64,000 bases of DNA from JAENVT01 sp963773085. Its GTDB lineage: Bacteria > Actinomycetota > Acidimicrobiia > Acidimicrobiales > Ilumatobacteraceae. A model generated the notes under the pieces. The model worked only from the letters and a program-made list of their open reading frames with translations. It was not told the DNA's origin and made no database searches. Numbering within the stretch: position 1 is the first letter of the stretch; each line of letters begins with the position of its first letter. The stretch covers positions 124,001 to 188,000 of the forward strand of contig CAVYZS010000014.1 in the NCBI GenBank assembly GCA_963773085.1, read 5' to 3'. Below are positions 8,845 through 18,008 of the stretch, one piece after another. Position numbers and translations under genes: made by a program.

Positions 8845-10293
8845 ATGGCCGTCAACAACCGTGACGACGACGATGCGATCGACGAGTTTCATCTCGACGC
8901 GATCGCCGACGCCGACCCGTATCCGTACTGGTACGACGACGCCGACGAGCCCGACAGCAACCCCACGCTCGTGCGCACCGAGACGCTGCGACCTGTGCGT
9001 CGTCGGTGGTGGCTACACCGGGTCTGTGGACGGCGATCATCGCCAAGGAACGCGACCCGTCGCGCGACGTCGTGCTGATCGACGCCCACGAGATCGGCTC
9101 GGCCGCCAGCGGCCGCAACGGCGGCTTCATGGAGAGCAGCCTGACCCACGGCGTCGCCAACGGCCAGGAACGCTTCCCGAGGAGCTGCCGCTGCTCGAGG
9201 AGCTCGGCCTGCAGAACCTCAACGAGATCGAAGCGGCGATCAAGCGCTACAACATCGACTGCGACTACGAGCGCACCGGCGTGATCGACGTCGCCACCAC
9301 GTCCCACCCACCGAGCTACCTCGACGAGTTGCGCGACGACTACCAGCAGTTGCGAGCGCTCGGCCAGAAGGTCGAGTGGCTCGACGGCGCGGCGATGCAG
9401 GCCCAGGTCAACTCGCCGACCTACACCGGCGGACTGTGGCGCAAGGACCGCGCCGCGCTCGTCGACCCGGCCCGGCTGGTGTGGGGACTGAAGGGCGCGG
9501 CGATGTCGCTCGGCGTGCGCATCTACGAAGACACGAAGGCGACTCGACTCGAGAAGGACGGCGTCGGCGTGCTGATCACCACACCGCTCGGTGCGGGTGC
9601 GCGCCGGCAAGGTGGCGCTGGCCACCAACGCGTTCAAGCCACTGCTGAAGCGGCATCGGCCACTACATCGCACCGGTCTACGACTACTGCATGGTCACCG
9701 AGCCACTCGTCCAACGCGCAACTCGCCGAGATCGGCTGGGCCAACCGCCAGGGCCTCAGCGACATCCCCAACCAGTTCCACTACTACCGGCTGACCGATG
9801 ACAACCGCATCCTGTGGGGCGGCTACGACGCCATCTACTACTGGCGCGGCAAGATGAACGCCGAGCTGGAGAGCCGCCCCGAGACGTGGGCCAAGCTGAG
9901 CAAGCACTTCTTCGACACGTTCCCGCAGCTGGAGGGATTGAAGTTCACCCACGCGTGGGGCGGCGTGATCGACACGTGCAGCCGCTTCTGCGTGTTCTGG
10001 GGCCAGGCCATGCAAGGTCGCGTCGCGTACGCCGTCGGGCTACACCGGCCTCGGCGTCGCGTCGCAGCCGGTTCGGTGCCGAGGTGATGCTCGACCTGCT
10101 CGACGGCAAGCGGTCACGAGCGCACGCAAACCGAGTTCGTGCAAGGAGCAAGCCGCTGCCGTTCCCGCCGGAACCGTTTCGGTTCGTCGGCATCCAGGCG
10201 ACCAGATGGTCGCTGAACCGCGAGGACCGCACCGGCAAGCGCAACGTCTGGCTGCGCACCCTCGACCGGTTGGGCCTCGGCTTCGACAGCTAG
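8845..10293 (+). CDS. FAD-dependent oxidoreductase (DAO family), frameshifted
   Basis: About 480 residues. The dinucleotide-binding motif reads CDLCVVGGGYTG after an unusually long acidic N-terminal extension (DDDDAIDEFHLDAIADAD). It is followed by SAASGRNGGFMESSLTHG, typical of glycine/D-amino-acid and gamma-glutamylputrescine oxidases, then RTGVIDVA, GLWRKDRAALVDPARLV and a C-terminal segment ending LNREDRTGKRNVWLRTLDRL. At least five shifts (near 8985, 9027, 9175, 9590, 9655) interrupt it. The substrate is unknown; amine or amino-acid oxidation is the family norm. Confidence 0.8.
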
Positions 10294-10294
10294 G

Positions 10295-10322
10295 CGCTCC
10301 CACCAATCGTCAGATCGGAGCG
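10295..10322. terminator. possible bidirectional terminator
   Basis: CGCTCC (10295-10300) pairs with GGAGCG (10317-10322), with an inner near-match CCAATC/GATCGG. It lies between the converging oxidoreductase and lipoprotein genes and includes the lipoprotein stop. The stem is modest. Confidence 0.35.
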
Positions 10323-11031
10323 ACGACCGGGCTGGGGTCGACGACAGGGCCGATCACGGCGTTGACGGCGGCAACTCGGCCGTCAGCGAGTGTGGTGCCG
10401 TAGGCGATGTTGGTGAGCGCTCCTGATACGAACGTCACCTGCAGGGGCACGTCGCCCTCGCCGGCGATACCGAGCGAGGCAATCGGGACCGTGACGACCA
10501 GTTGCACCGTCGTGCCGTCGTTGCCGGCCACCGCGACCGAGGTCGGGGCGAGCAGGGCAGAGGATCGGGTCGACGGCCGTCGGGCGTCGCATCGAGCTGC
10601 TTCCCATTCGCCACCTTCGGCGAAGGCATAACTCCCGGCAGGGGTGATGACGTACGAGACGGTACCACCGTCACCGGTGAGCGTCAGGCGGGCGCCGTCG
10701 ACAGCCGGTCACCGTCGGCGGTCAGCACCACGACGCCGTCGACTGTTGCCGTCTGGTTGAAGTGGTACCCGCCGCCGATTGCGGCGAGTCCCTGTTGTAG
10801 GAGCGCTGCACCGTCGACCGGCGCAACTGTCGCCGCCACCGCCACCGTCGTGGTCGGATCGGCGGCCGGCGCAGCAACCGTTGGTGCTGCGGCGACGACC
10901 GTCGTGGTGGTGTTGGCTATGGCTGACCCGACAGCGGGCGCACTGTCGTCGGAACAGCTACTGAAAACGAGCAGCAGCCCGGCTCCTCCGAGGAGGAGCC
11001 GGGCTGCCTTGCCGTGGCTCAACAACTGCAC
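10310..11031 (-). CDS. putative secreted lipoprotein (LppX/LprG-like?), frameshifted
   Basis: The N-terminus has a basic start, a hydrophobic stretch (LLLGGAGLLLVFSSC) and a lipobox cysteine at about residue 26, followed by a Thr/Ala/Pro linker (TTTTVVAAAPTVAAPAADPT). The body reads GGGYHFNQTATVDGVVVLTADGDRL and, after one or two shifts near 10690 and 10530, TVQLVVTVPIASLGIAGEG and ends VVDPSPVVAPI. The beta-rich body recalls the LppX/LprAFG lipid-binding family, but this is only a resemblance. About 240 residues. Confidence 0.6.
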
Positions 11032-11075
11032 TCAGGGCGCTGCCGGCGGTGAAGGGTCGACGTGTGGTGGTGCTG

Positions 11076-12143
11076 TCATCGTCGTGGCCGCCGCCCCGGC
11101 CATGGTCGTCCGCCGCCCTTGTGATCGCCGTCATCGTGGTGATCGCCGTCGTGGTCGTCGTCGGGATCGAGGTGGACACGTTGGTGGTCGGGTCGGCCGA
11201 GTCGCAACGAATGCGCTCCTTGACCGAGAGCTTCAACTGATCGTCGTGGCCCCTGACCTTGATGCGCACCCGCTCGCCGGTGGCGAAGGTGACCGTGGCC
11301 TTGCCGTCGTCGGTGCTGGTCGTGGCGCCAGCCGGCGTGATCGTGCCGAACGGTGACCGAGCCATCAGCGGCCCAACGGTGTAGGCGATCGACGCATCCG
11401 GCATCGTCGCAGAGCACGCCAATCCAGGTGTGGGCTGCCAACGGCCGTGCCGGGAACACCCTTGATCTTGCTGAGAGAGATGCTCAACTTGGCTTCGGTC
11501 TTGCCGTCGTCTTCTTCGACCTTGACCTTGATGGAGAGGGTGCGTGACTGATCGCCTGCCGTATTGGTGAACTTGATCGAGATCCGCGCCGATTGCTCCA
11601 TCTCGTCGTCGTCATCGCCCGACGAGACCTTGAGGGGGCCGGGAACAGCGGTCGCTACATCAGCGCCGACGAGGATGCCACCGAGGGTGATGCTCGGGCT
11701 ACCGCCAACGTCGGCAATGGTGAATGGCACCGTACTGACGTTGCCGCTGCCGAACACGTCGCCGACCCAGCTTCCTGGACCCGAAACGTCGGCCAGTGAG
11801 CCGGCTCTGGCCGAGATCTTCTGGGTGCCCTTCCGCGACTTGATCACGACCTTGGCGGGATCGCCGATCGGATCGACGGGATTGGCACTCTCGAAGACCA
11901 CCTTGTGGGGATCGAGCTTGGTCGCCACGGTTTCTGCGCAAGGGTCGGCGGGCGAGGTGACGGCGACCGACGTGAGTGCACCACCGGGACCGTTGACGAT
12001 CTCCAGCTTCAACTGAGCGCCGAACAACGGCAATGTCGACCGTGATCGGAGCCGGAGCGGCTGCGCGGCTTTGACACGACGACTCCGCCGATCAGCATGG
12101 TGCCCAGCACTGCTGCGGCCACCCCTATCAAATGTCGCTTCAT
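11076..12143 (-). CDS. secreted protein of unknown function, frameshifted
   Basis: The start MKRHLIGVAAAVLGTMLIGG is a signal peptide, preceded by a GGAGG ribosome site 7 bp upstream. The mature part (VNGPGGALTSVAVTSPADPC, then SRKGTQKISARAGSL, SLADVSGPGSWVGDVFGSG) looks like repeated beta strands with two cysteines. An acidic patch (SSGDDDDEME) follows, and a second beta-rich region (KATVTFATGERVRIKVRGHD). Shifts occur near 12030 and 11420. The 3' end is uncertain: the last open frame runs to 10958 across the neighbouring start, whereas a frame rich in Asp/His (DDDHDGDHHDDGDHK) stops at 11076, which I chose. No family is recognised. Confidence 0.5.
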
Positions 12144-12248
12144 CGATAACCTCCGAAATAGTTCGCCGCGCCCGCGTCGGACTCTTGGTTGTACATCGGA
12201 CACGCCCTGCTCAAGGTGAAGGTTTTGGTCTTAAGTCCCTCGACCTAC

Positions 12249-13207
12249 TCAACTCCACAGCGTGACGTAGACGGGAGGCCTGAATTTGGCGGCCGGAACA
12301 CCGCTATCAGGTCGGTACATCGCCTGCATCGCATCCGGTGTTCGCACGAACCGGCGAAGTCGGTCGGCCGCCCGGGAGCGCCGCGTTGACTCAAGTGAGT
12401 TCACGTACAACAGCAGGTCAACGGGCATTTCATCCGAAGCAGTCGGGCCAGAACACCCCGATCGACCTCCGCCGCCACCATGTGATCGATCGCCGGGGCG
12501 ACTCCCCCGCCTGCTGCGGCGGCCGACCAGGCAGCCTTCTCGTTGGCGAACACCATGATCTGGGATTCCGGCACACGATACTTTCGCCAGAAGTGCGCCA
12601 ACATCGGACTGCGGGTCGGTTCCCGTCGGATCGACGAACCACCGCAACCCGGCCAATCCACCCCCATTGACCGCAGATCGGGATGCCCGACGAGGGTCAT
12701 CCGGTACCTCATCACGGCCTCGGCATCGATCCCGGGCAGGCGTGGCCCGACGGCCACATCGGCGAGGCGCTCCTCGACCAACGCGGCCATCTCCTCGGTC
12801 GTCGCCACCCCGAGGCTGACCTCGATGCCTCCGGCGCGAGCGGTGAAGGCTTGCAGGAGCGCTGGAACGATCGACTGGGCCAGCGTGCTGGTCGTCACGA
12901 CGCGCAGCAGTTCGGCCGCCCCGTTCGACTGCCTGACGGCGACCTCGGCATCGACCGCAAGATTGACCATCTGCGAGGCGATCGCCACCACCCGGCGCCC
13001 GGCGGGGGTCAGTTCCATGCCGGTACCGCTGCGGGTGATCAACGGGTCGTCGAGATGCTGGCGCAAGGCGGCAAGGGCCTGCGACACAGCGGGCTCGCTG
13101 ACCCCCAAGGCGGCCGCAGCGGCGCGGACCGACCCCAGTCGTGAGACCAAGACGAACACCTTCAGCTGGGCGAGAGTCACCGGTGCGGAACTGTAGGCCG
13201 ACGACAC
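12249..13207 (-). CDS. LysR-family regulator divergent from coxMSL (CoxR-like)
   Basis: Transcriptional regulator of about 318 residues. The LysR winged helix is at residues 10-70 (TLAQLKVFVLVSRLGSVRAA, then SEPAVSQALAALRQHLDDPL), followed by an effector domain (ELLRVVTTSTLAQSIVPALL). One shift near 12430 joins the body to a C-terminus reading VNSLESTRRSRAADRLRRF and ending FRPPVYVTLWS. A GTG start at 13207 leaves 129 bp to the divergent coxM gene. Position and family suggest that it controls the form I CO dehydrogenase operon, as LysR genes beside cox clusters do in other carboxydotrophs; the effector is unknown. Confidence 0.85.
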
Positions 13208-13226
13208 GGCGCCCGTCGGGTCGAGA

Positions 13227-13240
13227 TAACCCTTCGGTTA
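13227..13240. promoter_or_regulatory. candidate LysR operator
   Basis: TAACC-CTTC-GGTTA is a perfect 5-bp inverted repeat 20 bp upstream of the LysR start and about 100 bp upstream of coxM. LysR sites are usually T-N11-A palindromes; this is T-N12-A, so the assignment rests mainly on position. Confidence 0.4.
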
Positions 13241-13285
13241 GGTGACCGTTGACGGGCGACCGGACGTCGCTCATCATCATCGTTC

Positions 13286-13307
13286 GGGACCAGTTGGGGC
13301 TGGTCTC
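13286..13307. promoter_or_regulatory. inverted repeat immediately upstream of coxM
   Basis: GACCAG (13288-13293) and CTGGTC (13300-13305) are perfect 6-bp arms around TTGGGG, extendable by a wobble and a G-C pair. It lies about 30 bp before the coxM start, so it could be an activator or operator site or a hairpin in the cox leader. Confidence 0.4.
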
Positions 13308-13336
13308 TCGAGGGCTAGCCAGGATCGGGGGATCCC

Positions 13337-14207
13337 ATGCAAATTCCACCGCCGTTCGAGTATGAGCGGGCGACCAGCATCGATCACGCCATTGCGTTGC
13401 TGGAACGACTCGGGCCGGAGGCTCGGCTCGTCGCCGGAGGGCACAGCCTCCTGCCGATGATGAAACTTCGTCTCGCCCGACCTGAACATCTGATCGACAT
13501 CAACGATCTCGACCTGTCGTACGTCCGGATCGACGGCAACGAGATCCGCATCGGGGCCATGACCAGGCATCGCGAGTTGCTCGAGTCAGCAGTGGCGAAC
13601 GAGCACTACGCCATCTTCGGCGAGGCCGAGCGAGTGATCGCCGATCCGATCGTCCGCAACCGCGGAACGGTCGGTGGATCACTGTGCCAGGCCGATCCGT
13701 CCGAGGACCTGTCGGCGGTCATGTCGGCGCTGGGCGCAACCGTCGTGTTGTACTCCAAGAACGGCGAGCGAACGGTCCCTGCTCGCGAGTTCCACGTCGG
13801 GCCCTACGAGACGGCCGCGCAACCCGGCGAGATCGTGACCGAGATCCGTGTCCCGATTCGCCACCGGACCGGCAGCGCCTACGAGAAGGTCGAGCGCCGG
13901 GCCGGCGACTGGGCGGTTGCCGCATCCGGGGTGTTCGTCAGCCTCGACGGCGACAGCATCGGCGATTGCGGAATCGGTCTGACCGCGGTCGGCGTCGAAC
14001 ACTTCTGCGCTGCCGGCAGCCGAGGCTGCCCTGCGCGGCAAGGCACCGTCGGAGGACACCATCGCCGCCGCAGCCCAACTCGCCGCCGACGCCAGCAACC
14101 CGTCCAGCGACCAGCGCGGACCGGCCGACTACAAACGACACCTGGCCAAGGAACTCACCGCGCGGGCGCTTCGCCGCGCGATCGCTCGAGCACAGGGAGG
14201 CTCATGA
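13337..14207 (+). CDS. coxM: form I CO dehydrogenase medium (FAD) subunit CoxM
   Basis: FAD subunit of aerobic Mo-Cu CO dehydrogenase, about 290 residues. AGGHSLLPMMKLRLARPEHL carries the first FAD motif, RNRGTVGGSLCQADPSEDLS the second, and RRAGDWAVAASG begins the C-terminal domain. One shift near 14020 separates this from the C-terminus, which then reads ALRGKAPSEDTIAAAAQLA and ends RALRRAIARAQGGS; without it the frame runs on into coxS. A GGGGG ribosome site precedes ATG 13337. The stop overlaps the coxS start (ATGATG). It is the first gene of the M-S-L operon, the form I order. Confidence 0.92.
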
Positions 14208-14704
14208 TGCAAGTGACCATCAACGTCAACGACCAGGACTACACCCGCGACGTCGAACCGCGGCTGCTCCTGATCCACTTCCTTCGTGACGAACTCCGAC
14301 TGACCGGGAGCCACTGGGGTTGCGACACCACCAACTGCGGAGTGTGCGTGGTCTGGATGGACGGCGAGCCGGTGAAGTCGTGCACCGTGCTGACCGCCAT
14401 GGCCGACGGCCGGAGCATCCGTACCGTCGAGGATCTGGAGCAGGGTGGGGTGCTGAGCCCGATCCAGCAGGGGTTCATGAACGAGCACGGCCTGCAATGC
14501 GGGTTCTGCACGCCGGCGATGATGATGACCGGTCAAGCGCTGATCGACCGCAACCCCGATCCGAGCAACACCGAGATCCGCGAAGCCATCTGCGGCACGA
14601 TCTGCCGCTGCACAGGGTACGAGAACATCGTGCGGGCCATCCGCTGGGCGGCGAACGCCGAGGCCGAGGTTCGGGCAAACCGAGACGTGGAGGTTCCGGC
14701 ATGA
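14204..14704 (+). CDS. coxS: form I CO dehydrogenase small [2Fe-2S] subunit CoxS
   Basis: Iron-sulfur subunit, 166 residues, intact. Plant-type cluster cysteines are C40, C45, C48 and C60 (GCDTTNCGVC...C). The second cluster uses C99, C102, C134 and C136 (CGFC...CRC). It carries electrons from the Mo-Cu site to FAD in CoxM. Either ATG 14204 or the adjoining ATG 14207 may start it, both overlapping the coxM stop; the stop overlaps the coxL start as ATGA. An AGGGAGG ribosome site lies just upstream. Confidence 0.96.
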   Translation: MMQVTINVNDQDYTRDVEPRLLLIHFLRDELRLTGSHWGCDTTNCGVCVVWMDGEPVKSCTVLTAMADGRSIRTVEDLEQGGVLSPIQQGFMNEHGLQCGFCTPAMMMTGQALIDRNPDPSNTEIREAICGTICRCTGYENIVRAIRWAANAEAEVRANRDVEVPA

Positions 14705-17103
14705 CCGTCACCGATGTGCCGACCAGTGCTGGAGGCAACCCGATCGGTTTCGGCAGGATGTTGCGCAAGGAAGATGCGCGGTTCCTGCGCGGCCAGGGCC
14801 ACTACATCGACGACATGGACATGCCCGGCATGCTGCACGGCGCGATCCTGCGCAGTCCCGTCGCCCACGCTCTGATCAAGTCGATCGACACCTCAGCGGC
14901 GGAGGCGCACCCGAAGGTGAAGGCTGTGATCACCGGCGCCATCCTGGAGGGACTCGGTCTCGCGTGGGTGCCGACGCTGTCGTACGACACGGCTGCCGTG
15001 CTCGCCACGGACAAGGTCCGCTTCCAGGGCCAAGAGGTCGCTTTCGTGATCGCCGAGGACAAGTACTCGGCGCGCGATGCGTTGGAGTTGATCGAGGTCG
15101 AGTACGAGATCCTGCCGGCGGTGATCGATGCCAAGAAGGCACTCGATCCCGGTGCGCCGGTGATCCGTACCGACAAAGAGGGCAAGACCGACAACCACAT
15201 CTTCGATTGGGAAGCAGGCGACGAGGCGAAGTGCGACGCCGCATTCGCCAGGGCCGACGTCATCGTCAAACAGGACATGCTGTACCCACGCACGCATCCC
15301 TCGCCGATGGAGACCTGCGGTTCTGTGGCGTACATGGACAAGGTCACCGGACAGCTGACGATCTGGTGCACGACGCAGGCTCCGCATGCTCACCGCACCG
15401 TGTACGCCTTGGTCGCCGGCCTTCCCGAACACAAGATCCGCGTGGTCACGCAAGACATCGGTGGTGGCTTCGGCAACAAGGTGGGCATTTATTCCGGCTA
15501 CGTGCTGTCGATCGTCGGGTCGATCGTCACGGGCAAGCCGGTGAAGTGGGTGGAGGATCGCAGTGAGCACCTGATGAGCACAGCGTTCGCCCGCGACTAC
15601 CACATGCACGGCGAGATAGCGGCCACGAAAGACGGCAAGATCCTCGGCGTTCGGGTCAACGTGCTGGCCGACCACGGTTGTTTCAACGGCACCGCTCAAC
15701 CGACCAAGTTCCCGGCAGGCTTCTTCCACATCTTCACGGGTAGCTACGACTACGAGGCGGCGCACTGCAAGGTGACCGGGGTGTACACCAACAAGGCCCC
15801 CGGTGGTGTGGCCTACGCCTGTTCGTTCCGAATCACCGAGGCCGTGTACCTGGTCGAACGCCTGGTCGACTGCCTGGCCGACGAGATGAAGATCGATCCC
15901 GCCGAGTTGCGCCTGAAGAACCTGCTGCGTGAGGAGCAGTTCCCGTACACGACACCGACCGGTTGGGAGTACGACAGCGGCAACTACGCGCCCACGCTGC
16001 GCGAAGCGATGCGCATCGCCGGCTACGACGAGTTGCGTGCCGAGCAAGCTGGCCGTCGCCAGCGACGCGCTGCCGGCGACACCAGTGAACCGATGATGGG
16101 TATCGGCATCTCCTTCTTCACAGAAGGGGTCGGTGCAGGCCCTCGCAAGCACATGGACATCCTCGGCCTCGGCATGGCCGACGGAGCGGATCTGCGGATA
16201 CATCCGACCGGCAAGGCACAGCTCCGGCTGAGTTGCATCACGCAAGGCCAAGGCCACTACACGACCTTCGCCCAGATCGTCGCCCAGGAGTTGGGCATTC
16301 CTCCGGAGGACATCGAGGTCATCCAGGGCGACACCGACAACACTCCGTTCGGTCTCGGCACCTACGGGTCGCGTTCGACACCCGTCAGCGGCGGAGCCGC
16401 GGCGATCGTGGCACGGCGCGTCCGCGACAAGGCCCGCATCGTTGCCGCCGCATCACTCGAGTGTTCGCCTGACGACCTCGAGTGGGAGCTCGGGAGGTGG
16501 CAGGTGAAAGGCGACCCGGAGAAGGGCAAGACGATCCAGGAGATCGCCATGCTCTCGCACAGCTCGCTCGAACTACCTGACGGTGTCGAGGGTCACCTCG
16601 ACGGGCAATGCGTCTACAACCCGCCGAACCTCACCTACCCATTCGGCGCCTACATCTGCGTCACCGATGTCGATCCCGGCACCGGCGAGGTCAAGGTCCG
16701 CCGATTCATCGCCGTCGACGACTGCGGACCGCGGATCAACCCGATGATCGTCGAGGGGCAGGTGCATGGTGGCCTTGCCGACGGTGTCGGCATGGCGCTG
16801 ATGCAGGTGATCGCCTTCGACGAGGACGGCAACAACCTCGGTGGGTCGTTCATGGACTACTTGCTGCCGACGTCGATGGAATGCCCCTCTTGGGAGCTCG
16901 GCGAGACGACCACGCCGTCGCCACACCACCCGCTCGGTGTGAAGGGTGTCGGAGAGTCGGCAACGGTCGGCTCACCGCCCGCCGTCGTCAACTCCGTACT
17001 CGACGCCATCCAGGTTCGCCACGCCGATATGCCACTCACGCCGGCGCAGGTGTGGCGGGCCCTCCAGGGCAACTCGTTCCGCACGGACATGGCGATTACT
17101 TGA
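14701..17103 (+). CDS. coxL: form I aerobic CO dehydrogenase large subunit CoxL
   Basis: Catalytic subunit, 800 residues, intact. The diagnostic active-site loop AYACSFR is at residues 371-377; Cys374 corresponds to the cysteine that ligates copper in the [CuSMoO2] site. Other molybdopterin-binding segments are IGGGFGNKVGIYSGY, QGQGHYTTFAQI, TYGSRSTPVSGGAA, and the terminal GVKGVGESATVGSPPAVVN with the conserved glutamate that acts as active-site base. These features make it a genuine CO-oxidising enzyme by established form I criteria. The ATG at 14701 overlaps coxS. The XdhC gene follows 20 bp later, on the same strand and probably in the same transcript. Confidence 0.97.
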   Translation: MTVTDVPTSAGGNPIGFGRMLRKEDARFLRGQGHYIDDMDMPGMLHGAILRSPVAHALIKSIDTSAAEAHPKVKAVITGAILEGLGLAWVPTLSYDTAAVLATDKVRFQGQEVAFVIAEDKYSARDALELIEVEYEILPAVIDAKKALDPGAPVIRTDKEGKTDNHIFDWEAGDEAKCDAAFARADVIVKQDMLYPRTHPSPMETCGSVAYMDKVTGQLTIWCTTQAPHAHRTVYALVAGLPEHKIRVVTQDIGGGFGNKVGIYSGYVLSIVGSIVTGKPVKWVEDRSEHLMSTAFARDYHMHGEIAATKDGKILGVRVNVLADHGCFNGTAQPTKFPAGFFHIFTGSYDYEAAHCKVTGVYTNKAPGGVAYACSFRITEAVYLVERLVDCLADEMKIDPAELRLKNLLREEQFPYTTPTGWEYDSGNYAPTLREAMRIAGYDELRAEQAGRRQRRAAGDTSEPMMGIGISFFTEGVGAGPRKHMDILGLGMADGADLRIHPTGKAQLRLSCITQGQGHYTTFAQIVAQELGIPPEDIEVIQGDTDNTPFGLGTYGSRSTPVSGGAAAIVARRVRDKARIVAAASLECSPDDLEWELGRWQVKGDPEKGKTIQEIAMLSHSSLELPDGVEGHLDGQCVYNPPNLTYPFGAYICVTDVDPGTGEVKVRRFIAVDDCGPRINPMIVEGQVHGGLADGVGMALMQVIAFDEDGNNLGGSFMDYLLPTSMECPSWELGETTTPSPHHPLGVKGVGESATVGSPPAVVNSVLDAIQVRHADMPLTPAQVWRALQGNSFRTDMAIT

Positions 17104-17123
17104 TGGCTCGCTAGGTTCGTCAC

Positions 17124-18008
17124 GTGACACACGATCTTTCTGTTCGTGGACAGGAGTTGCGGCATGCCCGAGCTGCGTACGTGCATGCCCGTGTCGTGGT
17201 CGCCGAGAAGCCGACCAGTGCCAAGCCGGGCGCGGAGGCGATCGTGCTCTCCGACGGAACCATCGAAGGTTTCGTCGGCGGCGCATGTGCGGAATCCACC
17301 GTTCGCGCTCAGGCGCTCGCCCTGCTCGACTCCGGTGAAACGCTGCTGCTCCGCATCACGCCAGAACCGGAGGCACCGCGGCCCGGTTCATTGACCGTGC
17401 ACAACCCCTGCCTGTCGGGTGGCACGCTCGAGATCTTCCTCGAGCCTGTCATCCCTGCGCCGTTGATCCTCGTTGCCGGCGACACTCCGATCGCCCGGGC
17501 ACTGCTCGAACTGGCGGGTCCACTCGGCCATGCAGGCCGGTCCTACGAGGGCACGCTGCCCGGCGACACCGCGGCCGTCGTGATCGCCTCACACGGGCGC
17601 GACGAGGAAGGGGTGCTCGTCGAGGCACTCCAGGCCGGCGTCTCGTACGTCGGTCTGGTGGCCAGCCGCAAGCGCGGCGAGTCCGTGCTGGCCGCGATCG
17701 ACGTGTGCGCCACGATCAAGTCCCGCGTGCACACACCGGCAGGGCTCGACATCGGTGCCAGGACTCCCGAGGAGGTCGCTCTGTCGATCCTGGCCGAGAT
17801 CATCTCCACCCGACCGCGCCAATCGGGTCGGCCCGTCGGCGAGGGCACGCCGACGTCATCCGAGTCGGCCATCGACCCCGTCTGCGGAATGAGCGTGGTC
17901 ATGGTCGATGCGTCGCTGCACCTCGACCACGAGGGGAACCGCTACTGGTTCTGCGGTAGTGGTTGCCTCCGCGCCTTCGCCGCCGACGCGGCCGTCTATC
18001 TCTCGTGA
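17124..18008 (+). CDS. XdhC/CoxF-family maturation protein with C-terminal YHS domain
   Basis: A 294-residue fusion. Residues 1-110 match the XdhC_CoxI domain (GAEAIVLSDGTIEGFVGGAC, NPCLSGGTLEIFLEP); about 112-235 form the XdhC Rossmann domain ending LDIGARTPEEVALSILAEII. XdhC proteins bind and hand over sulfurated molybdenum cofactor. Residues 250-293 are a YHS domain (IDPVCGM at 250-256, HLDHEGNRYWFCGSGCLRAF), a small Cys-containing metal-binding module found in copper ATPases and metal-trafficking proteins. The YHS tail on a CODH maturation protein suggests a part in copper delivery to the Mo-Cu site; this is inference. The GTG start is 20 bp after coxL; the stop overlaps the coxD start (GTGA). 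Confidence 0.88.
   Translation: MTHDLSVRGQELRHARAAYVHARVVVAEKPTSAKPGAEAIVLSDGTIEGFVGGACAESTVRAQALALLDSGETLLLRITPEPEAPRPGSLTVHNPCLSGGTLEIFLEPVIPAPLILVAGDTPIARALLELAGPLGHAGRSYEGTLPGDTAAVVIASHGRDEEGVLVEALQAGVSYVGLVASRKRGESVLAAIDVCATIKSRVHTPAGLDIGARTPEEVALSILAEIISTRPRQSGRPVGEGTPTSSESAIDPVCGMSVVMVDASLHLDHEGNRYWFCGSGCLRAFAADAAVYLS

Noticed and set aside
14893..16257. Long open frame (454 codons) on the minus strand across coxL
   Set aside because: It is antisense to the intact, well-conserved form I coxL; long antisense frames are expected at this GC content, and the translation matches no family.
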